Of a stretch of 64,000 bases of DNA, positions 39,153 to 46,283 are shown piece by piece. Source of the stretch: Halomonas getboli (GTDB lineage Bacteria; Pseudomonadota; Gammaproteobacteria; Pseudomonadales; Halomonadaceae); assembly GCF_023094245.1 (NCBI RefSeq), contig NZ_JALMEW010000002.1, forward strand, positions 62,001 to 126,000, in the 5' to 3' direction. A program made the position numbers and the translations under genes. The first letter of the stretch is position 1. Each line of letters opens with the position of its first letter. The notes under the pieces are model-generated. The model was not told the DNA's origin. It saw nothing but the letters and a program-made list of their open reading frames with translations, and did no database searches.

Positions 39153-40952
39153 CTAGCCGCCGAAGTCCCAGCTCAGGCGCGCATTGACCCGCCCCTCCCG
39201 CGAATCGAGGTCGGAGGGCCGGTCGCCGATCGGGTAGGCGTATTCGATGCCCACCCGATAGAGGCGGCTATTGCTCAGCTCGAACCCGGTGGCCACCGAG
39301 GCCAGGTCGTACTCCAGCGCGCTGTCGTTGAACTCGGTGTGGGCACCGTCCATCACCAGGTAGGGCTCCAGGTGCGAGGCCCAGGAGACCCCCAGCGCCT
39401 GGCGATAGCGCAGCTCGACCTCGCCGGCGTAGCCGCGTTCCCCCTCGGCCTCGCCGTCGTCGTAGGCGCGAGCGAAGCGACTGGCGCCGTAGCTGCCCCG
39501 TTCGGGCGCCGGCAGGCGGTCGTCCGACCAGAAACCCGCCACCCGCGTCGACAGCCGCCAGTTGGGCGTCAGTGCCTCCAGCCAGCGCCCTTGGAGCTCT
39601 ATGCGGGTGTACTCGAGCTCTTCCTGGCCTTCGCCATCAACCGACACCCCATTGGCGACATTGCGGATTTCGGTGGTGGTCTCGGCACCGCCCAGATCAA
39701 TGCCCTGGCGTAGCTCTGCGCGCCCTTCCAGGCGCCGATCGGCATTGCCCTGGCGATAGTGGGTGCCCAGCTCCAGGGTGGAGTAGCGCAGATCCTGCCT
39801 CGCCCGCAGCTCGGGCCCCATCTCGGAGCGATAGCGATAGTCGGCCGTCTCGTCGAGATGCTCGAGATTGGCATCGACGGTCCAGCTGCGGCGCCGCTCC
39901 AGCAGCAGCGGATAGTCGAGCCCAAGCCGGTAGCGGTCGCGCACCTTTTCCTGATCGACCTCATAAGGCCGCCCTTCCACCAGCACGGGCTGCTCGTCAT
40001 CGCCCTCGAAGCGCTGGGCGCTCATGTTGAGGCGCAGACCGTCGGTGCCCAGTTCCTGCCGGTACTGGGCGGCGTAGAAGGTATCGTCGTTGTCGACCGG
40101 CAGCAGATAGGCGAAGGACAGCGTTTCCGCATAGGGCGTATGGCTATGGAAGGCCAGGTTGCCGATGACCTGGGTGTCGTTCTCGTCACCGCCGCCCAGG
40201 GCCAGCCCGGCATCGACGCGGTCGCTGTCGCGCTGCTCGACCCGCAGCGTGGTGGCCCCCGATGGCGTGCGCGGCACCGGCGCCTTGACCGCCAGTCGGG
40301 CCCCCGGGATGCGCTCGATCAGCGCGGTATAGCGCTCGAAGGTCTCGCGGGTCAGCGGGCGCTCTTCCCGCATCCGATCGGCCAGCCGCCGAACGCGCTG
40401 AGCCACCGCGGCATCCTCGACGGCGATCTCGGTGCGGGCGATATAGCCCTCGACCACGACCACCGTCAGGGTGCCGTTCTGGAAGTTATTGCCGGGGAGA
40501 TAGGCATAGGACAGCGGGAAGCCGGCATCCTGATAGCGCTGGGTGATCTGCTCGGTGGCTTCGATCAGCTGCGCCACGCGAACCCGCTGGCCGACCAGCG
40601 GCTGCAGGGGCGCACTCAGCGTATCGAGATCGAAGACGCTGCCGCCCTGAATCTGGACGTTCGAGACCGTCACCTCCGAGTCCGGCCCGATGGCGCCGGC
40701 GGCTTCCGGCAGGCTGACTTCGCCGCCGCCCTCGCGCTGACGCTCCAGCACGTCCTGAACCGGGGGCGTCATCGTCGGCTGACGCTCATTGATCAGCGAT
40801 GGCAGGTCATCCGCCTGCGCTAGCGTCACGGTCATCGAACATGCGGACATGGCAGCCAGTGAAAAGAGTTTATATCGGACTCTTTTTATTCCTAACTTTT
40901 CAACAACAAACTTGTGTACCGATAACACTTCTGCGCCGAGCCTTGGCATCAT
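39153..40952 (-). CDS. ShlB/FhaC/HecB-family outer-membrane transporter (two-partner secretion TpsB type)
   Basis: 599 residues. A long N-terminal region precedes the signal core (KLFSLAAMSACSMTVTLAQA), like the extended signal peptides of large secreted proteins. A POTRA domain follows (about 90-165; VSNVQIQGGSVFDLDTL ... GFPLSYAYLPGNNFQNG) with the ShlB-type segment VVVEGYIARTEI, then a 16-strand-type barrel (GLALGGGDENDTQVIGNLAF onward) ending RLSWDFGG. The ATG at 40952 has an AGGGA site, so it is preferred over 40973. The nearest upstream gene on the strand is the collagen-like lipoprotein, the likely partner. A TATAAT lies 46 bases upstream, so it may have its own promoter. Confidence 0.85.
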   Translation of the reverse strand: MMPRLGAEVLSVHKFVVEKLGIKRVRYKLFSLAAMSACSMTVTLAQADDLPSLINERQPTMTPPVQDVLERQREGGGEVSLPEAAGAIGPDSEVTVSNVQIQGGSVFDLDTLSAPLQPLVGQRVRVAQLIEATEQITQRYQDAGFPLSYAYLPGNNFQNGTLTVVVVEGYIARTEIAVEDAAVAQRVRRLADRMREERPLTRETFERYTALIERIPGARLAVKAPVPRTPSGATTLRVEQRDSDRVDAGLALGGGDENDTQVIGNLAFHSHTPYAETLSFAYLLPVDNDDTFYAAQYRQELGTDGLRLNMSAQRFEGDDEQPVLVEGRPYEVDQEKVRDRYRLGLDYPLLLERRRSWTVDANLEHLDETADYRYRSEMGPELRARQDLRYSTLELGTHYRQGNADRRLEGRAELRQGIDLGGAETTTEIRNVANGVSVDGEGQEELEYTRIELQGRWLEALTPNWRLSTRVAGFWSDDRLPAPERGSYGASRFARAYDDGEAEGERGYAGEVELRYRQALGVSWASHLEPYLVMDGAHTEFNDSALEYDLASVATGFELSNSRLYRVGIEYAYPIGDRPSDLDSREGRVNARLSWDFGG

Positions 40953-40997
40953 AACGTTTCCCTGCAATGACATTCAGTCGCGGCATGCGCTGCCGAT

Positions 40998-41003
40998 ATT
41001 ATA
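40998..41003 (-). promoter_or_regulatory. Possible -10 element (TATAAT) of the TpsB-type gene
   Basis: A perfect TATAAT on the minus strand, 46 bases before the chosen start, in a locally AT-rich stretch. At 17 bases upstream only a weak T-rich -35 is present, so the promoter call is tentative. Confidence 0.4.
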
Positions 41004-41187
41004 TTTTGAGCATTCAATAAAAAATTACGCCGCCTTGCTCAATCGACTTCATACCGAAGACTGAAGTTAGATTAGTACAAATTTCATGATCCATGACAAG
41101 TATGGACCGAAGAAAAATTGACGACCATCATCACGGCCACGCCCGACATGAGCTATGCAAATGATGGAGGCGTCTGCTCGACACGAC

Positions 41188-41215
41188 AGAAGGCCCGGCG
41201 CTTGCCGGGCCTTCT
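41188..41215 (-). terminator. Terminator hairpin after the collagen-like gene
   Basis: AGAAGGCCCGGC / GCCGGGCCTTCT, a perfect 12-bp stem with a 4-base loop, 28 bases after the stop. The following minus-strand sequence (TTCTGTCGTG) has only a poor U-tract. It probably separates or attenuates transcription into the transporter gene. Confidence 0.65.
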
Positions 41216-41242
41216 GCTATCGCCGAGTGGTTTCAATCGCGA

Positions 41243-43042
41243 TCAGAGCAGGCCCCCGCCGCTACTGCCGCCCAGCAGGCCATTGAGCAATCCACCGCTA
41301 CCGTCGGTGCCGGATTCCTCATCACCGGTGCTGCCACCCAGCAGGCCGTGAGCGACGTCATCGACGGTGCCGGTCACCCCTTCCAGCGCGCCACCGGTCA
41401 CCCCGTCGACGGTATCGGTCACGCCATCCACGGTGTCGGCAACGCCGCCCAGCAGGCCGCCATCGCCACCTAGCGCACCGCCGTCACCGCTCAGCAGGCC
41501 GCCATCATCGCCGCCAACCAGGCCACCGGTCACGCTATCGACAGTGTCCGTCACGCCGCTCAGCAGGCCGCCATCACCGCCCAGCAGGCCACTGTCGCCG
41601 CCCACCAGGCCGCCGGTCACACCATCCACGGTGTCGGTCACGCCGCCCAGGAGACCGCCATCACCGCCCAGCAGGCCGTCGGTGGTTCCAGTCACACCGC
41701 TCAGCAGGCCGGAATCGCCACCATCGAGCAGGCCACCGCCGTCCAGACCGCCGGTCACGCCGCCCAACAGGCCGCCATCACCGCCGAGCAGTCCACCCAG
41801 CAGGCCGCCGTCGAGGTCGCCAAGAACGCCGGTCGGGTCATCCAGCAGGCCACCTTCGGCGGACAGCGTGGCGGCCAGCAGGCTGCTGTCACCGACCACC
41901 AGGCCGTTCTCGCCCACCAGCAGGCCGCCGGTCAGGCCGTCGAGGCCGTTCAGCAGGCCGTTGTCGGTGTCCAGCAGGCCGCCTTCCGCGCCGGGCAGCG
42001 CCAGCTCGAGAGAACCGTCCTCTCCCTGGGTCAGCAGGCCGCCGGCATCCGTCAGCAGCTGGCCGGTCGAGGTCACCAGATCGCCGACACCGGCCAGTTG
42101 AACGTTGTCACCCACGCGCTCGCCCAGCAGCACCACGGCACCGCCGACCTGGTCCAGCAGCTGGTCGCCCACCGGGCCGACCACCAGCGTATCACCCAGG
42201 CGCTGAGTGGTGCCCTCGACATTCACCAGCAGCGGGCGGACGACGGCGGTCAGCTCGGTCGTCAGGCCGGCCAGATGGCCGTCTTCATCGGTCAGGGTGA
42301 AGGTCAGCTGGTCGCCCACCGCGGTGACGGTACCGCCGAGCTGGTCGACCGTACCCCCCAGGCTGGCGAGCAGACCGGTACCGTCCTCGACCTGAACCAG
42401 CACCGGCAGCGAGCCCAGGCCCTCGACGATGCCGCCCACGTCGCTCACCGCCACGCCGGTCTGTGACACCAGGCCGGAAGCGCCCGCCAGGGAGGTGCCC
42501 AGGGCATTGTCGTTGGTGCTGAGGCTGCCAAGGCCGTCATTGAGGCCGTCGGAGAGCAGGTTGACGCCGTCGCCCAGATCCTTCAGCACCTGACCGCTGC
42601 CGTCGGTCACGCCGCCCACCAAGGGGGCATCGACCTGCTGGATGGTACCGCCAAGGGTGGTAACGGTATCGCCGACGCTGCCGGTGGCGTCGCTGCCATC
42701 CTGAATCACGCTCTCGAGGCTGGACGAGGTGGTGCTTCCATCACCGGAGCCATCGCCGCCGGAACCGTCACCACCGGAGCCGTCGCCGGAACCATCCCCG
42801 GAGCCATCGCCGCCAGAACCATCACCGCCGGTGCCATCGCCGCCGGAGCCATCATCGCCACCGCTGCCGTCGCCACCGGTGCCATCACCGCTACCGCTCC
42901 CGTCGCCAGCTTCCATGCCACCGTCGCCGCCGTCGAGCGGCTGGGAAATGTCCGAGCTCCCGCTGCAGCCGGCCAGCGAAATCGCCAGCACCAGAGCCGC
43001 CAGGGGAAAGAGCCGAGTCTGAAGTCCAGTAGTCCCTGCCAT
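41243..43042 (-). CDS. Collagen-like, glycine-rich repeat lipoprotein
   Basis: 599 residues. Lipobox LAGC (C26) after a clear signal. Residues about 38-105 are a low-complexity GDGSGG tract (Gly, Asp, Ser). Residues about 110-370 form a regular Leu/Gly/Val middle region (VGDTVTTLGGTIQQVDAPLVG, LLDQVGGAVVLLGERVG) resembling the Collagen_mid domain of bacterial collagen-like proteins. The last third consists of imperfect repeats GGDGGLLGGVTDTVDGVTGG, ending GGSSGGGLL. It has no haemagglutinin-type TPS domain. ATG at 43042 with GAGGA upstream; a GTG two codons earlier is possible. It lies upstream of a TpsB-type transporter and may be its substrate, a surface adhesin or matrix lipoprotein (inference). 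Confidence 0.75.
   Translation of the reverse strand: MAGTTGLQTRLFPLAALVLAISLAGCSGSSDISQPLDGGDGGMEAGDGSGSGDGTGGDGSGGDDGSGGDGTGGDGSGGDGSGDGSGDGSGGDGSGGDGSGDGSTTSSSLESVIQDGSDATGSVGDTVTTLGGTIQQVDAPLVGGVTDGSGQVLKDLGDGVNLLSDGLNDGLGSLSTNDNALGTSLAGASGLVSQTGVAVSDVGGIVEGLGSLPVLVQVEDGTGLLASLGGTVDQLGGTVTAVGDQLTFTLTDEDGHLAGLTTELTAVVRPLLVNVEGTTQRLGDTLVVGPVGDQLLDQVGGAVVLLGERVGDNVQLAGVGDLVTSTGQLLTDAGGLLTQGEDGSLELALPGAEGGLLDTDNGLLNGLDGLTGGLLVGENGLVVGDSSLLAATLSAEGGLLDDPTGVLGDLDGGLLGGLLGGDGGLLGGVTGGLDGGGLLDGGDSGLLSGVTGTTDGLLGGDGGLLGGVTDTVDGVTGGLVGGDSGLLGGDGGLLSGVTDTVDSVTGGLVGGDDGGLLSGDGGALGGDGGLLGGVADTVDGVTDTVDGVTGGALEGVTGTVDDVAHGLLGGSTGDEESGTDGSGGLLNGLLGGSSGGGLL
41360..41990. repeat. Imperfect coding repeats of the collagen-like gene, 3' part
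   Basis: Repeated blocks such as CAGCAGGCCGCCATCACCGCC and GTCACGCCATCCACGGTGTC recur many times at irregular spacing. They encode GGDGGLLGGV and TDTVDGVTGG. The boundaries are approximate. Such arrays can change length by recombination. Confidence 0.7.
42730..42930. repeat. GDGSGG-coding low-complexity tract
   Basis: About 200 bases of near-periodic CCGTCACCACCGGAGCC-type sequence (15-base and 12-base units) encode the Gly/Asp/Ser tract just after the lipobox. The boundaries are approximate. Confidence 0.7.
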
Positions 43043-43467
43043 CGTCACGATCCTCTATTTATGTCTTCCGGTGGCACCAGCCTCGTCGGGGAGATATCGA
43101 GTGCCAAATGACTGCCTTGCAGCCGGAAGCGTATGCAGGAACGCGGGTCTTTCAAACCGTCTGAAATCTCTTACAAAAACTCCTAAGCAATTGATAAAAA
43201 AGAAAACTTACAAGACCTCCCCATCATTATCTACGCCATGATAAGAGATCACTTACACCAGCAGACGGCACTAGCGACGCCGAGGACTCACCAGTATCGA
43301 CGCCTCCCACAGCGCAACGAGCAGGCGACCTCTCATCTCACCTTCCCATTTCTCCTCGCCTCGTCTCGCTGGCAAGAATCACAGACACAAAAAAACCACC
43401 CCTCTTGCGAGGGGTGGCCGAAGTCGTGGCACGACCGGGCTAGGCGCCCGGCCGATGCAGCATCGAC
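43043..43467. other. Gene-free region upstream of the collagen-like gene
   Basis: 425 bases with no convincing gene. It is AT-rich at about 43140-43240 and presumably contains the collagen-like gene promoter; I could not fix -35/-10 elements. The right end carries the lpp terminator (43389-43417). A plus-strand frame running across this region into the lpp gene lacks a ribosome site and coding character. Confidence 0.6.
43389..43417 (-). terminator. Strong terminator of the Lpp-like gene
   Basis: CCACCCCTC / GAGGGGTGG, a 9-bp stem with a 4-base loop, followed on the minus strand by seven T residues. It ends lpp transcription before the collagen-like gene. Confidence 0.92.
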
Positions 43468-43731
43468 TTACTTGCGCATGGAACGCTCGAACATGCGGTT
43501 CATCTCTTCACGGTTCTGCTGAGACATCTGCAGAGCCGCTTGCGCATCGCGCTGCGCCTGGTTGGCAGTGCTCTGAGCATCGGTCGCGATGCTGCGAGCC
43601 TCGGCGGCGTCAGCCTGGGCAGACTCGGCAGTAGTGCGAACTTCTTCCAGGGCGCTGGAGGAGGCGCAGCCAGCCAGAACGGCGAGAGAGGCGGCAGCGG
43701 CGGACAGCTTCAGAGTAGTCTTGAGAGTCAT
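43468..43731 (-). CDS. Lpp/OprI-like alanine-zipper lipoprotein
   Basis: 87 residues. Lipobox LAGC (C22), then CASSSALEEVRTTAESAQ and an Ala-rich heptad region (ADAAEARSIATDAQSTANQAQRD) forming a trimeric coiled coil as in Lpp and OprI. It ends FERSMRK, with a C-terminal lysine like the residue of Lpp that is joined to peptidoglycan. A strong ribosome site (AAGGAG) and terminator suggest high expression. An L,D-transpeptidase gene lies directly upstream on the same strand, which may attach it. The symbol is withheld because OprI and Lpp families overlap. Confidence 0.88.
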   Translation of the reverse strand: MTLKTTLKLSAAAASLAVLAGCASSSALEEVRTTAESAQADAAEARSIATDAQSTANQAQRDAQAALQMSQQNREEMNRMFERSMRK

Positions 43732-43771
43732 GGTGTTCTCCTTGAGTCTTCCTTGGTACTGCGTTGGTGAT

Positions 43772-43829
43772 GCCTGAAGTCCAGGCGTCCTGCGATCGCA
43801 GGTTCTACTGCAGCAAGATCACTTGCTGC
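43772..43829 (-). promoter_or_regulatory. Three dyads in the leader of the Lpp-like gene
   Basis: In the 156 bases between the transpeptidase stop and the Lpp-like start lie GCAGCAAG/CTTGCTGC (43810-43829), the perfect palindrome CCTGCGATCGCAGG (43789-43802) and GCCTG/CAGGC (43772-43786). They could form a structured 5' leader or regulator sites. Confidence 0.55.
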
Positions 43830-43887
43830 GAATCGGAGGCGCCAGACGCGCGCTTTCCGACTAGAACGTCCTTAGCGCATATAAAGC

Positions 43888-44520
43888 CTAGCGGATGACG
43901 ACCCGTGTGCCAATGTCGATCATCGACGACAGCGTATCAATCTGCCGATCGGTAACCGCGACGCAGCCGTCGGTCCAGTTGAAGCGCCGATGAATCTCCG
44001 GATCGGCCACGCCCAGGCCGTGAATGCCGATATAGCCGCCCAGCACCGTATCCTGGGGCGGCGAGCCATGACGGCGATAATAGCTGAAGTAGTCGTCGTA
44101 ATCCTGCTGGCTGTAGACGCCGGCCTCCAGCGCCATCCGCGCATGGGCCGGCGTGGGATAATCCAGGCCGACGAAGGTGTGAAACTTGCTGTGATAGTTG
44201 AAGCGCATCACCCGGAACTCGCCCAGCGGCGTGGCACGGTCACCGCGTACGCGCTGCGGTCGCGCGCCGCCGCGGCCCAGCGATACCGGGTAGAAGCGGT
44301 CCACCAGCCGGTCGCCGCGAAAGATACTCAGCTTGGACTCGCTGTCGTCGACCAGCACCCAGAGCTCGCCGGGCGAGCGTGGCGCGCTGGCCTGGGCCAG
44401 CAGATCGCTCATCAGAGTGGAAGCGGGGGCGGCGGTCGACCAGAACGGAAGGCTCAGGGCCAGCAGGCCGAAGCGCCGTCGGGTCATCAGCGGCGACCGC
44501 TGGGCTCGGTTGTGCGTCAT
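43888..44520 (-). CDS. L,D-transpeptidase, YkuD family (YafK/ErfK-like)
   Basis: 210 residues. The YkuD domain begins at WVLVDDSESKLSIFRGDRL (about 52) and holds GIHGLG and the catalytic DGCVAVTDRQID (near 183-195, Cys nucleophile). The signal sequence TRRRFGLLALSLPFW resembles a twin-arginine signal (T-R-R-x-F). A downstream ATG at 44487 puts this motif at the N terminus and is equally plausible. There is no lipobox. Position next to the Lpp-like gene suggests that it joins or releases that lipoprotein from peptidoglycan (inference). Confidence 0.88.
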   Translation of the reverse strand: MTHNRAQRSPLMTRRRFGLLALSLPFWSTAAPASTLMSDLLAQASAPRSPGELWVLVDDSESKLSIFRGDRLVDRFYPVSLGRGGARPQRVRGDRATPLGEFRVMRFNYHSKFHTFVGLDYPTPAHARMALEAGVYSQQDYDDYFSYYRRHGSPPQDTVLGGYIGIHGLGVADPEIHRRFNWTDGCVAVTDRQIDTLSSMIDIGTRVVIR

Positions 44521-44672
44521 GGATGTGTCGTTAGCCGAAAATCGAGGAGGCCGTTATATCGCATCTGCGAGCCGATGTCAGGCGGTGACGCGCGATCCGT
44601 CGTCGCCACTCTTGTCGCCCGCCTTGTCGCCCGGGAGCGACACTTCGAGCCGGACGCCCCGCGCCGAGATCA

Positions 44673-45140
44673 TCAATAGGCGTCCAGCCGCTGGATATCG
44701 CGCACCAGACGCCGCACTTCAGCATCCTCGGCCCGTACCAGCGCCTCGAAGAACTCGCTCTCCGGCTCGCTGGCGGCACGCTCGACGCGATGGCGGTAGA
44801 GGTCCTGCAAGGTGCGATGCAGCGCCAGCGCCGTCGACAGCAGCGTCTCGAGCCCTTCGCCCTCATCGGCGCCCGGCAGGCGTTCCAGCACCGGCGCATG
44901 GGGGAAGTCCTCCGGATCGTCGAACCAGGTGTCGAGCACGCGGCGATGTGCGCTGCCTTCGATGAAGTATTCTTCCAGCTCGCGCCGCATCCGGCGCTCG
45001 TGTTCGGCGAGATAGTCGAGCGCCATGCGTCGCCGCTCACCGACATCTTCATGCCCGGTCCATTTGGTATAGGCCGCCTCGAGGCGGCCGTGATAGTCCG
45101 CGGCCCAACGCAACAATTCTCTAACCTGATGGAATCGCAT
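44673..45140 (-). CDS. Helical protein of unknown function (ferritin-like pattern)
   Basis: 155 residues, no signal peptide, almost entirely alpha-helical and charged. HEDVGERRRMALDYLAEHERRMRRELEEYF gives spaced His/Glu residues, and a later ALVRAEDAEVRRLVRDIQRLDAY helix ends it. The Glu/His spacing recalls four-helix ferritin-like proteins, but I cannot assign a family. ATG at 45140 has a good GGGAGGAG site. It is divergent from the channel gene. Upstream in-frame codons belong to the antisense of that gene and were rejected. Confidence 0.7.
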   Translation of the reverse strand: MRFHQVRELLRWAADYHGRLEAAYTKWTGHEDVGERRRMALDYLAEHERRMRRELEEYFIEGSAHRRVLDTWFDDPEDFPHAPVLERLPGADEGEGLETLLSTALALHRTLQDLYRHRVERAASEPESEFFEALVRAEDAEVRRLVRDIQRLDAY

Positions 45141-45305
45141 GACGTCTCCTCCCGATAATGCGATGCCACGGGGCGTGACAGGACGCGCCCTCGCTGCTGA
45201 TATCCTAGACGAGACACCAGCGACGGCGGCTTGATGCACGTCAAGGCCGCCTCGTACCGCGGGCATAACCGCGGCACGAGAACAGTGCAAGACGAGGAGA
45301 TCGCA

Positions 45306-45761
45306 TTGATCGAGCGACTGCTGGACCCTGGCCACGTGATGGTGGCCGTCGTCACCCTGGTAGTGGTGGCGGCCTGCGTGCTGCTGCACTTCGAGGCATC
45401 GAGCGTGCTGAGCCGACGGATGCGCCGCACCACGGCGTCGCGACGGCGGCGCTTCCTGGGACTGATGTACGGCCTGCTGGCCGCCCATGTGCTGGAGATC
45501 TGGCTGTTCGGCCTCGCGGCCTGGTGGCTGACGGACGCCACGGCCGGCGCCGTGGCCGGCACGACGCCCATGGAGAACGGGCTGGACTACATCTACCTCT
45601 CGGCCATCACCTTCACCACGCTGGGCTACGGCGACGTCTTCCCGGAGGGGCCGCTGCGCTTTTTGATGGGCACCGAATCCCTGACCGGCTTCATGCTCAT
45701 CACCTGGTCGGCATCGCTGACCTTCCTGGAGATGCAGCGACACTGGAACGACCAGACCTAG
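45306..45761 (+). CDS. Two-TM potassium-channel-like protein (ion_trans_2)
   Basis: About 151 residues from a TTG start at 45306, which has GAGGAGA 5 bases upstream; an ATG at 45234 is the alternative. Hydrophobic helices run at about 10-26 and 50-73, then a pore loop TFTTLGYGDVFPEG with the K+ selectivity filter TLGYGD, and a last helix SLTGFMLITWSASLTFLEM. There is no cytoplasmic RCK or cyclic-nucleotide domain. It probably forms a simple tetrameric K+ leak or mechanosensitive channel, plausible in a halophile. Confidence 0.82.
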   Translation: MIERLLDPGHVMVAVVTLVVVAACVLLHFEASSVLSRRMRRTTASRRRRFLGLMYGLLAAHVLEIWLFGLAAWWLTDATAGAVAGTTPMENGLDYIYLSAITFTTLGYGDVFPEGPLRFLMGTESLTGFMLITWSASLTFLEMQRHWNDQT

Positions 45762-45818
45762 CAATAGAAACGACCGCGATCCATGAGCGCCCGAAGGCGC
45801 CCCTGGGCCGTGGCCGTA

Positions 45819-46283
45819 CTACCACTCCTCGCTGGTCTGGCGCAGCTCGGCAATCTCGCGCTTGGCGGCCGTCAGGCCGTCACGCAGCTCATCGCCCAGG
45901 GAGGCGGCGCTGCCCACGGCGATGATGCCCTGGGCCGCGCCGCTGGCGCGACGCGCCACGCCGTCGCTGGTATGCAGCGCCTCGAGGCGGGCGATCAACC
46001 GGGCGAGCCAGCTGTCCGGCCGCCGAGCCAGGCTGCGCAGGCGCTCGAGCTCGGCGAGCGGCTCGCCGCCGGGGGCGAGCAGCTCGCGCCAGTCGTGACT
46101 TGCGAGCATGGCGTGCTCGGTCACCTCGCGCAGCAGCGATTCCAGCGCCAGCTCGAACATGGCCAGCGCGCCCTCCTCGCCGGCCATGCGACGCGCCTCG
46201 GCGTGCTCGTCGTCGCCGGCCGGAGTCGCCAGCAGCAGCTCGGCCTGGTAGAGCAGCTGATTGGTGCGGGCTCTCGGTGTCAC
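45819..46283 (-). CDS. DUF6586-like helical protein downstream of topA
   Basis: 154 residues, cytoplasmic, helical. [12 protein letters not shown] near the N terminus and a Glu/Leu-rich helix ([17 protein letters not shown]) match the small DUF6586 protein found next to topA in Pseudomonas. The start GTG at 46283 overlaps the topA stop (GTGA), which decides it over an upstream Met. Its C-terminal [12 protein letters not shown] is charged. Function is unknown; translation is coupled to topA. Confidence 0.75.
   Translation of the reverse strand: MTPRARTNQLLYQAELLLATPAGDDEHAEARRMAGEEGALAMFELALESLLREVTEHAMLASHDWRELLAPGGEPLAELERLRSLARRPDSWLARLIARLEALHTSDGVARRASGAAQGIIAVGSAASLGDELRDGLTAAKREIAELRQTSEEW

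Noticed and set aside
43238-43522. Plus-strand 94-codon frame in the gap before the Lpp-like gene
   Set aside because: No ribosome site, no family signs, and it runs across the lpp terminator and antisense into lpp.
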